64,000 nucleotides of DNA from Leptolyngbya ohadii IS1 (GTDB taxonomy: Bacteria > Cyanobacteriota > Cyanobacteriia > Elainellales > Elainellaceae): the NCBI RefSeq assembly GCF_002215035.1, contig NZ_NKFP01000006.1, positions 1,252,530 to 1,316,529 of the forward strand, written 5' to 3'. Shown here in pieces: positions 57,106 to 64,000 of this stretch. Both the position numbers and the translations under genes were made by a program. Numbering within the stretch: the first letter of the stretch is position 1; the number at the start of each line of letters is the position of its first letter. The notes beneath the pieces were generated by a model. That model did no database searches. It was given only the letters and a program-made list of their open reading frames with translations, and was not told where the DNA came from.

Positions 57106-57987
57106 TTATTTCCCTCGCGATGAACGCGAGAATTTTTGCACAAATTGCTCGATCGCTTCCCAGTAAATCCGATCGCCAATCCGTGAAACATCATTATGGT
57201 TTGCACCGGGAATCAGCAAAAGCTGTTTGGGCTGAGAAGCCGCCTCGTAAAGTCGCTGGCTCATAGTTGTGGGAACCGTGCGATCGTCTGTGCCGTGAAT
57301 CAGCAGAATGGGAGCCTTGAGCGATCGAACCTTTGCGAGGGAGTCAAACCGCTGGGTCAGCAGTAAATCGATCGGCAGAAATCGCGAATAGCCAGCCACA
57401 TCGGTCATATCGCGCAGCGAAGAAAAGGTACTCTCCACAATGATTCCCCCAGGAACTCTCCCAGACTGGGACTGCCGACTTGCCAGATCGATCGCCACCG
57501 CACCCCCAATCGATTGCCCAAACAGAAAAATTCGCTCAGGCGGAATCTGCCTTTTCTGCGTCAGATAGTCCCACGAGGCGATCGCATCCTCATACACGCT
57601 TTCCTCCGAGGGAAATCCTCCCGTGCTGGCACCATAGCCGCGATAGTCAACCAGCAGCACCGACAGCCCCATCTGATGAAACCGCGCCGCCCGATTCACC
57701 AGATCCCCGATATTGCTGGCATTCCCATGAAAGTAAAGCAGCACCGGAGCATTCTGAACATCCCGCGCCGCCGGAATCCACCAGCCTGTGACGATCGCAT
57801 TTTCGATCGGTAGCTCGATTGGCTCATACGCCAAATTGACTGCCGCAGGTGTGGCATCCAGCGATCGGGGCGGAAAGAAAATCAGTCGGGTTTGCCAGAA
57901 GTAGAGCGTTGCACAGAGTCCGCCATAGAGCAGCAGCGCAATCAGCCCGATGGAACTGAGCAGTGAGACAAGGGGTTTCATAGGCAT
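57106..57987 (-). CDS. Bem46-type alpha/beta hydrolase with membrane anchor
   Basis: A 293-residue protein. One N-terminal helix (residues 7-28, SLLSSIGLIALLLYGGLCATLYFW) anchors it. Then LLYFHGNASNIGDL (oxyanion), the nucleophile elbow FGQSIGGAVAI (Ser near 162), the acid in LIHGTDDRTVPT and the His in PGANHNDVSR. All three catalytic positions are present. It begins directly after the shell-protein stop with no gap, so the two are translationally adjacent. Confidence 0.87.
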   Translation of the reverse strand: MPMKPLVSLLSSIGLIALLLYGGLCATLYFWQTRLIFFPPRSLDATPAAVNLAYEPIELPIENAIVTGWWIPAARDVQNAPVLLYFHGNASNIGDLVNRAARFHQMGLSVLLVDYRGYGASTGGFPSEESVYEDAIASWDYLTQKRQIPPERIFLFGQSIGGAVAIDLASRQSQSGRVPGGIIVESTFSSLRDMTDVAGYSRFLPIDLLLTQRFDSLAKVRSLKAPILLIHGTDDRTVPTTMSQRLYEAASQPKQLLLIPGANHNDVSRIGDRIYWEAIEQFVQKFSRSSRGK

Positions 57988-58392
57988 TCAAGGCGATAGC
58001 GGCGGCGGAAACACAATCGATCGCGTGATTTCATTCTCCTGGGCAGAACGATCGACCTGCACCTCAAACCGATCGACTTCATCACTGCGTCCAATTCTCA
58101 GCACCGCTTCCAGATTGTCATGCGGACGGGCAATCAGATGATGGGAAAGCAGTTGACCCCCATTTACCCGACCGCTTCGCGCAGCCGCCCCAGGCGGATC
58201 GATTGCTTCCAGTCCGGCGGCGACTGCCTGCTGCACTTCAGAAACGCCTCCCCGCACAATCACCGTAATCCGCCCCACGTCCGTATTCTCGAAGCTCATC
58301 AGCGTGACCCGCGCCCCTTTACACATGGCGTCCGCGACTTCCATCGCCGTCGGAATCCCCAAAATTTCAATCATGCCGATTGCCAGTGCCAC
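57988..58392 (-). CDS. Carboxysome-type shell protein (BMC domain), divergent CcmK-like
   Basis: A 134-residue hexamer-forming shell protein. The BMC fold starts AIGMIEILGIPTAMEVADAM, then RVTLMSFENTDVGRITVIVRGGVSEVQQAVAAGLEAI and LLSHHLIARPHDNLEAVL. The pore region reads ENTDVGR where CcmK1/2 have EKIGSGR. There is an insertion DPPGAAARSGR before NGGQLLSHH, and a longer C-terminus than the usual 103 residues. Its pore chemistry is probably different. The start is GTG at 58392. It stands away from any other carboxysome gene. Confidence 0.85.
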   Translation of the reverse strand: MALAIGMIEILGIPTAMEVADAMCKGARVTLMSFENTDVGRITVIVRGGVSEVQQAVAAGLEAIDPPGAAARSGRVNGGQLLSHHLIARPHDNLEAVLRIGRSDEVDRFEVQVDRSAQENEITRSIVFPPPLSP

Positions 58393-58424
58393 CTTCTGCC
58401 TTTCACCCTGCCATTACAAATTGA

Positions 58425-58589
58425 TTCCTGAACCCACAGGCTAGCTGATTCCTGAACCCACAGACTTTCAAATTCCAGTCGATCGATCTTAGACTTTAGA
58501 CCATAGCCGGTTCTCGGCAAAGAGACGACCTATCGGCAAACACGCCTTGGGAAAAACACCTTGGGAGAAACACACACCTTGGGAGAAAT
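58425..58589. repeat. Two short direct-repeat clusters before the M28 gene
   Basis: TGATTCCTGAACCCACAG is repeated at about 58422 and 58446. CCTTGGGA-type units occur at 58545, 58559 and 58577, spaced 14 and 18 bp, ending next to the M28 gene start. No protein in this gap. Confidence 0.75.
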
Positions 58590-58592
58590 GGA

Positions 58593-59552
58593 ATGAGGCG
58601 ACGCTGGATCGGAATAACATTATTTCTGGTGACGATCGCGGCTATTGTCCTGGGCTGGCAACTGCATCAGCGGCGGTTAATTCCCTTTGCCAGCGAAGTG
58701 GGCTATTTGCAGCCCCAGCGGGTCTTCAGCGATGTGCCGATCGTCTTTCCCAAATCGAATCCCGATCGCTTAATTGCCGACCTGGATGCCCTGAGCTATG
58801 TTCGGCATGAGGTAGACGATCGCGCCCGTGCCCGCAGCTACATCATGCAGGAATTGCAGGCGGCAGGCTGGCAGGTGCAGGAACAGCCCTTTGGTGAAGG
58901 TGGGATCAATCTTTATGCCGAGCGTCTTGGAACCGATCCCAGTGCAGGCGTAATCTTGCTGGGCGGACACTACGACACGGTCGAAGAATCCCCCGGAGCC
59001 GATGACAACGCTACAGCCGTCGCAACCCTCCTGGAAGCGGCAAGACTCTTTCAGAAAGAACAAACCCCCCGCACCCTGCGGCTCGTCTTTTTTGACCTGG
59101 AGGAAGCGGGACTGCTGGGCAGCGAGTATTATGTGCAGCATCATCAGTCGGACACAGATTTTCACGGTGCCGTCATCCTCGATATGCTGGGCTACTCCTG
59201 CAATACCCCCGGCTGTCAAACCTATCCCAGCGTTCTACCGATCGCCCCACCCACCGATCGCGGCACTTTCCTGGGCGTCATCGGCAATCAGGGACATCCT
59301 TCCCTCACCGAAAGCTTTACCGATGCCAATCAGCCCGACCTTCCCCAGGTCATCACCCTCTCTGTCCCCACAATGGGACGCTTCACCCCCGATCTGGTTC
59401 GCAGCGATCATGCGCCTTTCTGGCGATCGGGCTTAGGCGCAGTCCTGGTGACGGATACCGCTAACTTCCGCAATCCCCACTATCATCAGCCCACGGATAC
59501 CCTGGAAGAAGTTTCGATCGATCGAAACTTCTCCAGGGTATCCGTGGGCTGA
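58593..59552 (+). CDS. M28-type zinc aminopeptidase, truncated at C-terminus
   Basis: A membrane-anchored peptidase (one hydrophobic helix at residues 6-22) with all metal ligands: His in GGHYDTVEES, Asp in GADDNATA, Glu pair in DLEEAGLLGSE, Asp in AVILDMLGY and His in HYHQPTDTL. The protein ends soon after the last ligand, with SRVSVG read from the second arm of a large inverted repeat. Family members normally have a further helical stretch after this point. The gene is therefore probably 3'-truncated, and activity is uncertain. Confidence 0.8.
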   Translation: MRRRWIGITLFLVTIAAIVLGWQLHQRRLIPFASEVGYLQPQRVFSDVPIVFPKSNPDRLIADLDALSYVRHEVDDRARARSYIMQELQAAGWQVQEQPFGEGGINLYAERLGTDPSAGVILLGGHYDTVEESPGADDNATAVATLLEAARLFQKEQTPRTLRLVFFDLEEAGLLGSEYYVQHHQSDTDFHGAVILDMLGYSCNTPGCQTYPSVLPIAPPTDRGTFLGVIGNQGHPSLTESFTDANQPDLPQVITLSVPTMGRFTPDLVRSDHAPFWRSGLGAVLVTDTANFRNPHYHQPTDTLEEVSIDRNFSRVSVG

Positions 59553-59967
59553 TGATAGTGGGGATTGCGGAAGTTAGCGGTATCCGTCACCAGGACTGCG
59601 CCTAAGCCCGATCGCCAGAAAGGCGCATGATCGCTGCGAACCAGATCGGGGGTGAAGCGTCCCATTGTGGGGACAGAGAGGGTGATGACCTGGGGAAGGT
59701 CGGGCTGATTGGCATCGGTAAAGCTTTCGGTGAGGGAAGGATGTCCCTGATTGCCGATGACGCCCAGGAAAGTGCCGCGATCGGTGGGTGGGGCGATCGG
59801 TAGAACGCTGGGATAGGTTTGACAGCCGGGGGTATTGCAGGAGTAGCCCAGCATATCGAGGATGACGGCACCGTGAAAATCTGTGTCCGACTGATGATGC
59901 TGCACATAATACTCGCTGCCCAGCAGTCCCGCTTCCTCCAGGTCAAAAAAGACGAGCCGCAGGGTGC
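59071..59967. repeat. Near-perfect inverted repeat, about 448 bp per arm, no spacer
   Basis: Left arm 59071-59519 and right arm 59520-59967 are reverse complements, with one extra A in the left arm near 59506. The centre is a 24-bp perfect palindrome at 59508-59531. The right arm ends where a G-rich repeat begins (59968). The left arm lies within the M28 gene. It is either a genuine inverted duplication or a fold-back artefact. Confidence 0.92.
59520..59967 (-). pseudogene. Inverted partial copy of the M28 peptidase gene
   Basis: The right arm, read on the minus strand, repeats the C-terminal half of the peptidase almost exactly (HHQSDTDFHGAVILDMLGY and so on). It has no own start region and, because of the one-base difference, ends KFRSIETSSRVSVG. 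It is a fragment, not a gene. Confidence 0.88.
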
Positions 59968-59991
59968 AGGGGAGCAGGGAGCAGGGGGGAG
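59968..59991. repeat. G-rich repeat at the palindrome end
   Basis: AGGGGAGCAGGGAGCAGGGG of the same type as at 8681 and 20044. It marks the outer border of the inverted duplication. Confidence 0.8.
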
Positions 59992-60050
59992 CTGAATCCC
60001 GTATGCTAGGGGAGGTGTTATCTCCCGATCTTTGATATTCAGGTTACGCT

Positions 60051-60989
60051 ATGCTGCCGCAGGAAATTCTTGCCCTCGCACAACAGGGTCATCCGATCGC
60101 CATTGGCACGCTGCTCAACTACTCGCTCCGATCACAGGGCATCAAAGCCAGGGTTCAGCGGCAGGATCAGAGGCTGCACGTTTTGCTGGAGTCGCAGCAG
60201 GCAATCGATCCGGAGAAGGCGATCACGTTTGTGAAGGGTAGCGTAAGCGTCTTGAATGTTGATTCAATTCAGACCATCATGGTCTATAGTCGGCGGCAGG
60301 GAAAGATACACCTCGACTGGTGGCAAACAATCGAGCTTCATTCTTCCTCGGAACCATCGTCCGCCAGTCTGCCGCTATTCAATCGGGTGAATTTGCCTCT
60401 ATCCCCTGCATCCCTGCCCGATCTATCGCTCTCGAATCCCCCCGAACTGCCCCTGTCCCGGAGAGATGCTGTGACTCAAGATAACGTTTTCTCGGAATCC
60501 CTGGAGCCTGCCCACGCTGCCGCGATCGAATCTTCGACCCGCTCCTTAATCGACAAGCAAGTTGAGAAACAAGTCGAGAAACAAGTTGAGGAGCAAGCCG
60601 TGCCCTCGGTGCAGCAGGCGGTTTCACTGGGGCGATCGTCGGAAGAACTGCCCGTAGAATTTAATGCGGCATCGGTGGAGTCTCCTTTCCCCAGTCCTGA
60701 CGTTCCTTCACAGACCCCTGAGGTCTTAAAGCGTCCAGAGTCGGTGATCTTTTTGCTGTTTATCAGTCTGTTTATCTTCTGGGATGCCTACGTTGAGTTT
60801 TTAGATGATGGCTTCTCTCCAGAAACGACGGCAATTTCCGCCAGCCAGCTCGCCCGTCGCCTCAAGATCAGCCGCAAGGTCATTCGCCGCAGAAAACGCG
60901 ATCGCGACTTTCCCGCCTGGACGAGGAGCCTTGACCCAGACGGCACTGCCTGGACTTATCGCAAAGGTTATTATCTGTCGCAGCCGTAA
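60051..60989 (+). CDS. Conserved cyanobacterial protein with C-terminal HTH-like end
   Basis: A 312-residue protein. The N-terminal 95 residues (LPQEILALAQQGHPIAIGTLL, then IKARVQRQ, LHVLLESQQAID) form a domain seen in many cyanobacterial proteins of unknown role. A disordered Ser/Pro/Gln region follows, including KQVEKQVEKQVEEQ made by 12-bp repeats. A hydrophobic helix (VIFLLFISLFIFWDAY) lies near 230. The last 55 residues (ISASQLARRLKISRKVIRRRKRDRD) look like a helix-turn-helix. It may be membrane-bound with a DNA- or protein-binding end. Function unknown. Confidence 0.72.
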   Translation: MLPQEILALAQQGHPIAIGTLLNYSLRSQGIKARVQRQDQRLHVLLESQQAIDPEKAITFVKGSVSVLNVDSIQTIMVYSRRQGKIHLDWWQTIELHSSSEPSSASLPLFNRVNLPLSPASLPDLSLSNPPELPLSRRDAVTQDNVFSESLEPAHAAAIESSTRSLIDKQVEKQVEKQVEEQAVPSVQQAVSLGRSSEELPVEFNAASVESPFPSPDVPSQTPEVLKRPESVIFLLFISLFIFWDAYVEFLDDGFSPETTAISASQLARRLKISRKVIRRRKRDRDFPAWTRSLDPDGTAWTYRKGYYLSQP

Positions 60990-61082
60990 CCCTCACGGCG
61001 ATAATCTTCTTAGCCTTCACAGTCCCACCCTGCATAGCTGTAATTTTTGACTTTCTCCTCCCAAAGGCGTAGCATAGAGACA

Positions 61083-61292
61083 TAATGAAGGGGAGTAGCT
61101 GCTGCCTTTTGGATTCGATCTTTGCTTGATTTCTATCAATTTTGCAGGGTTGAGTTTTTGAGAGTGCAGTTCGTCTAGGTCAACATACTGGTGATGAACC
61201 TGGCTTAGACGCAAAACCACCGCAGAAGCGAGAATCGTCAAGCCGACGATCGCAAGTGCGAGCAAGTTTTAGATAAGCGAGACCTTCACTGA
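61083..61292 (+). promoter_or_regulatory. Probable yybP-ykoY manganese riboswitch
   Basis: The 5' core TGAAGGGGAGTAGCTGCTG (61086-61104) and the 3' core AAGCGAGACCTTCACT (61275-61290) match the paired GGGGAGTAG and GCAAGACC-type elements of the Mn2+ riboswitch. TGAAGG (61086-61091) pairs with CCTTCA (61283-61288). The domain between is longer than the shortest members. It lies 130 bp before the Mn exporter gene. I could not verify the inner helices by folding. Confidence 0.62.
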
Positions 61293-61418
61293 GTTCACAG
61301 ACTGTGAGACCACAGCCGGATGTGAGCTAGGTGAAGTGTTTTCGTACTCATCCAGCTTCCATCCGTCGTGACTCGATCGCCACACACGAGATCGTCGACT
61401 GAGGGAGGAGCAACGAGA

Positions 61419-62045
61419 ATGTTAACGGGGTTTACTGCGGCTCTGCTGCTGATTACGGTTTCGGAGCTGGGTGACAAGACTTTCTTTATTTCCGCGATTT
61501 TGGCAATGCGGCATCCTCGCCGCTGGGTGTTCATTGGGGCAGTATCCGCTCTAGCAGTGATGACTGTGCTTTCGGTGCTGATGGGACAGTTTGCCTCCCT
61601 GCTGCCGGAGGTCTACGTGCGCTGGGGCGAAATTCTGCTGTTTCTCTGCTTTGGGCTAAAGCTACTCTACGATGCGACGCAAATGCCGCCGAATGCTTGC
61701 CTTGCCGAGGAAGAGGAAGCCGCCGAAACAGTGATGGAAGCGGAATCTAAGATTAAACCCCGCCGTGCTATGGGCGTTATCTCTCAGGCGTTTGGACTCA
61801 CCTTTATTGGGGAGTGGGGCGATCGCACCCAAATCACAACAATCGCCTTGGCGGCGGCAAATCATCCTGTGGGGGTTTCCCTGGGAGCCATTATCGGTCA
61901 CGCCTTTTGTGCCCTGATTGCGGTGCAGTGCGGAAAGTTCTTCTGCGGTCGCGTCTCGGAGCAAAAACTCACGGCGGTCGGCGGCAGCTTGTTTCTGCTG
62001 TTTGCGTCCCTGGGATTTGTCCGAATTATGGGCTGGATGGGTTAA
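61419..62045 (+). CDS. GDT1/TMEM165 (UPF0016) family manganese exporter, Mnx-like
   Basis: A 208-residue membrane protein of the Mnx/GDT1 group that removes Mn2+ (and may move Ca2+) from the cytosol. The two signature metal motifs are SELGDKTFFIS (near residue 18) and GEWGDRTQITT (near residue 137), each in a helix pair, and the middle has an acidic loop EEEEAAETVMEAE. The frame continues upstream to 61368, but the ATG at 61419 has GGAGGAG upstream and the typical start. The 3' end overlaps mntC by 20 bp on the opposite strand. Confidence 0.9.
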   Translation: MLTGFTAALLLITVSELGDKTFFISAILAMRHPRRWVFIGAVSALAVMTVLSVLMGQFASLLPEVYVRWGEILLFLCFGLKLLYDATQMPPNACLAEEEEAAETVMEAESKIKPRRAMGVISQAFGLTFIGEWGDRTQITTIALAAANHPVGVSLGAIIGHAFCALIAVQCGKFFCGRVSEQKLTAVGGSLFLLFASLGFVRIMGWMG

Positions 62046-63033
62046 AGGGCGTATAGCGTCCGCCCAGGTTTTCCACGATCGCCTTTGTGTTTGCCACCAT
62101 CATTTTGACGTAGCTGTCGCCCTCGCTGCCCGGTGCGCCGATCGAGTCGGAATAGAGCTTTTGGGGAGCCAGCTTCACACCCGATTCTTCCGCTACGGTG
62201 GTAATGAGCTGGGGGTTAATCGTGGTTTCTGCAAAGATGCTGGGAATGCCCAAGCCTTTCACCGATTCGACGAGCTTCTGAACCGTCTGGGCGCTGGGCT
62301 GCTCCTCGGTGCTGATGCCGATCAGGGTTCCCGATACCGTTAAGCCGTAGGCATTGGCGTAGTATTGAAACGCATCGTGGGTGGTGACGAGTTTGCGGCG
62401 ATCGGGCGGAATCGTGGCAACCTGTTGATCAATCCAGGTATTTAGCTGCTCTAGCTCCGCAATCAGCCGATCGGCATTTTGGGTAAACTGGGCGCGATCG
62501 TCCGGCGAGAGTTCGATTAGCGCATCCCGAATGACCTGCACCATAGCGATCGTATTTTTCACATTGCCCCAAACGTGTGGATCGGGAACGGTTTGTCCTT
62601 CCTTCTCCATTTCCAGCGGTTTCACGACTTCTCCGACCGCTAATTTTTTGGCGTTTGCCCCGGCGCTCTCCACCAGGCGAATCAGCCCCGGTTCCAGGTT
62701 GTAGCCGTTATATAAAATAAGCTGCGCGTCTTCCATTGCCTGGGTATCTGCCGGAGTTGCTTCATAGACGTGGGGATCATCCCCTGGCTTCAAAATGCTG
62801 GTGAGGTCAATTTCCTCTCCGGCAATTTCCGCTGTCCAGTCGCTAATCATTGTGCTGGTAGAAACGACGTTCGGCTTGCCATCCTCGGCGGCAGGCTGAT
62901 CTGCGCCACATCCGGTTAGCCCCGCAGTCAGTCCCACTGCGCCGATCGCTATCGAAAGAAGCATATAGCGAGATAGAGCTTTTACCCCATTTCTCGCCGG
63001 AAACTGCCCAATATCTCTGTCCCTGGATTGCAT
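62026..63033 (-). CDS. mntC: Manganese ABC transporter binding lipoprotein, MntC-like
   Basis: A periplasmic metal-binding lipoprotein of 335 residues: lipobox Cys42 (GLTGCGAD). The metal ligands are His in GDDPHVYEATPAD, His in VPDPHVWGN, Glu in SIFAETTINP and Asp in LYSDSIGAPG. There is no His-rich loop, which favours Mn over Zn. It feeds the adjacent ATPase gene transcribed the other way. Its 3' end overlaps the exporter gene. Confidence 0.85.
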   Translation of the reverse strand: MQSRDRDIGQFPARNGVKALSRYMLLSIAIGAVGLTAGLTGCGADQPAAEDGKPNVVSTSTMISDWTAEIAGEEIDLTSILKPGDDPHVYEATPADTQAMEDAQLILYNGYNLEPGLIRLVESAGANAKKLAVGEVVKPLEMEKEGQTVPDPHVWGNVKNTIAMVQVIRDALIELSPDDRAQFTQNADRLIAELEQLNTWIDQQVATIPPDRRKLVTTHDAFQYYANAYGLTVSGTLIGISTEEQPSAQTVQKLVESVKGLGIPSIFAETTINPQLITTVAEESGVKLAPQKLYSDSIGAPGSEGDSYVKMMVANTKAIVENLGGRYTPFNPSSP

Positions 63034-63062
63034 CGGTTCCTTTCCCTTGACGGACTACAGCT

Positions 63063-63118
63063 TTTTCATATTGGTTTCATAATCTATGGTAGATTCGATC
63101 GTATCTTGTTTTCATATT
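63063..63118. promoter_or_regulatory. Repeated TTTTCATATT in the divergent mntC-mntA gap
   Basis: TTTTCATATT occurs at 63063-63072 and 63109-63118, with a related TTTCATAAT at 63075-63083. The AT-rich gap must contain both promoters and probably the operator. Mn-responsive control by a two-component system (ManS/ManR) is known in cyanobacteria; that these repeats are its sites is inference. Confidence 0.45.
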
Positions 63119-63152
63119 CTTCTCATTTTCTCCTCCCCTACTCTCGCTGCTT

Positions 63153-63953
63153 ATGACTGCCTCCCACTCCATTCCCTTCACTTCATCGACCCGTCGATCG
63201 GCTCGCTCGTTGACCAGCCCCCAGGTGATTGCCGTTGAAAATCTCAGTGTCCAGTACCAGTCCGCCCAGGCACTCCAAAACGTCAGCTTTACCCTGACTC
63301 CCGGACATCTGGTGGGCATCTTTGGACCTAACGGCGCAGGTAAAAGCACGCTAATTAAAGCGATGCTCGGTCTAATTCCCACCGTCTCCGGCTCTGTTCT
63401 CTACGGTGATCGGCTGCTCTCGGCTCAAAAAGAGCGAGTGGCGTATGTGCCCCAGCGATCGCAAATTGACTGGACCTTCCCTGCAACGGTTTGGGATGTA
63501 GTGCTGATGGGCAGAGTTCGCAGGACGGGCTACCTGAATCGGTTCTCAGTCACCAGCCGCCGAGCCGCTGTGGAAGCCCTGGAACGGGTGGGTATGACGC
63601 AGTTTCGCGATCGTCGGATTGGTCAGCTATCTGGTGGTCAGCAGCAGCGTGTTTTTCTCGCCCGCTCTCTGGCACAGGAAGCAGATGTATTTTGCTTTGA
63701 TGAACCCTTTGTCGGCATCGACCAAAAGACCGAAGACCTGCTGTTCGGCATCTTCCGCGAACTCGCCAATCAGGGTAAAACCGTCCTCGTCGTCAACCAC
63801 GACCTGGGTGAATCAATTACCCACTTCGATCGTCTGCTCCTGCTGAACCGCGAACTGATTGCCTACGGCGATCGAAACCAGGTGCTAACGGTCGAAAATA
63901 TGTCCCGTGCCTATGGTGGTCATGTGAGTTTCTTCGGCAAACAGGCTGCCTAA
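63153..63953 (+). CDS. mntA: Manganese ABC transporter ATP-binding protein
   Basis: A 266-residue ATPase of the metal-importer type. Walker A is GPNGAGKSTLIK, the signature is LSGGQQQRVFLARSL, Walker B is VFCFDEPF and the His switch is VVNHDL. A 25-residue variable N-terminus precedes VIAVENLSVQYQ. It pairs with mntC; the membrane subunit MntB is expected just past the window. The ATG at 63153 opens the frame. Confidence 0.88.
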   Translation: MTASHSIPFTSSTRRSARSLTSPQVIAVENLSVQYQSAQALQNVSFTLTPGHLVGIFGPNGAGKSTLIKAMLGLIPTVSGSVLYGDRLLSAQKERVAYVPQRSQIDWTFPATVWDVVLMGRVRRTGYLNRFSVTSRRAAVEALERVGMTQFRDRRIGQLSGGQQQRVFLARSLAQEADVFCFDEPFVGIDQKTEDLLFGIFRELANQGKTVLVVNHDLGESITHFDRLLLLNRELIAYGDRNQVLTVENMSRAYGGHVSFFGKQAA

Positions 63954-63999
63954 CCCTCCCGACTCCCCATTTCCCGACTCCCGACTCCCCATTTCCCAT
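63953..63999. repeat. Heptamer-type repeat at window end
   Basis: CCCGACTCCCCATTT repeated with CCCGACTCCCGACTCCCC, the C-rich strand of the repeat type at 8681. It directly follows mntA. Confidence 0.75.
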
Positions 64000-64000
64000 C

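Noticed and set aside
59486-59946. Separate minus-strand peptidase gene
   Set aside because: It is the reverse copy of the M28 gene in the palindrome, lacking the N-terminal half.
61017-61265. 82-residue minus-strand reading frame with a hydrophobic start
   Set aside because: It runs through the probable Mn riboswitch on the other strand and has no ribosome site or known family. A shadow frame is more likely.

Overview
The window is cyanobacterial chromosome. Evidence: frequent GCGATCGC/CGATCG (HIP1-type) octamers; a KaiB-like histidine kinase (SasA type); the NblS partner SipA; an NarL-type regulator resembling Rre1/Ycf29; a carboxysome-type shell protein; a PucC/BCD-family carrier; a pheophorbide-oxygenase-like Rieske protein; and the acpP-fabF-transketolase gene order. 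Gene content and the short G-rich tandem repeats fit a filamentous, non-heterocystous type (Leptolyngbya-like), but this is inference, not a placement. I saw no rRNA, tRNA, CRISPR array, prophage or intact insertion sequence.

Layout. 1-5.7 kb: malic enzyme, nusB, a possible small RNA with a terminator, a lipoprotein, two small hypotheticals and a MarC-type membrane protein. 5.7-8.7 kb: a cobalamin riboswitch in front of a His-rich cobaltochelatase (CbiX type), sipA, then cobA-rhodanese on the other strand; cobA has no normal start codon. 9.2-16.5 kb: acyltransferase plus glycosyltransferase, a major-facilitator carrier, and a sugar ABC binding protein facing its permease. 16.5-30.7 kb: mnmG, HtrA-like protease, TPR protein, gnd, rre1-like regulator, a Ser/Thr kinase with WD40 repeats, ybaK, a pentapeptide-repeat protein and a hydrolase. 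30.8-32.8 kb: a small accessory patch with a frameshifted gene remnant, two short hypotheticals and an orphan SUKH protein. 33-48.1 kb: divergent transketolase, fabF, acpP; BCD carrier-inositol phosphatase-DUF4168-like-sugar kinase run; Rieske oxygenase; PEP-synthase-like protein facing aroA; a small hypothetical. 48.3-58.4 kb: sasA, a glycosyltransferase, a DUF790 nuclease-like protein, a hydrolase, two tandem membrane glycosyltransferases, and a shell protein abutting a hydrolase. 58.6-60 kb: an M28 peptidase cut by a nearly perfect inverted duplication of about 448 bp per arm. 61-64 kb: a manganese locus with a probable yybP-ykoY riboswitch, a GDT1/Mnx-type exporter, and divergent mntC and mntA importer genes.

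The strongest observations are the spacerless palindrome in the M28 gene, the manganese locus (riboswitch, exporter, and tail-to-tail overlap with the importer gene), the cobA gene whose 5' end abuts a G-rich repeat and lacks ATG/GTG/TTG, the recently homogenised glycosyltransferase pair that has also absorbed dispersed repeats into its coding sequence, the divergent shell protein translationally adjacent to a hydrolase, and a genome habit of short head-to-tail repeats (often 13 bp) in gene leaders. All family assignments come from reading the proteins; no search was run.
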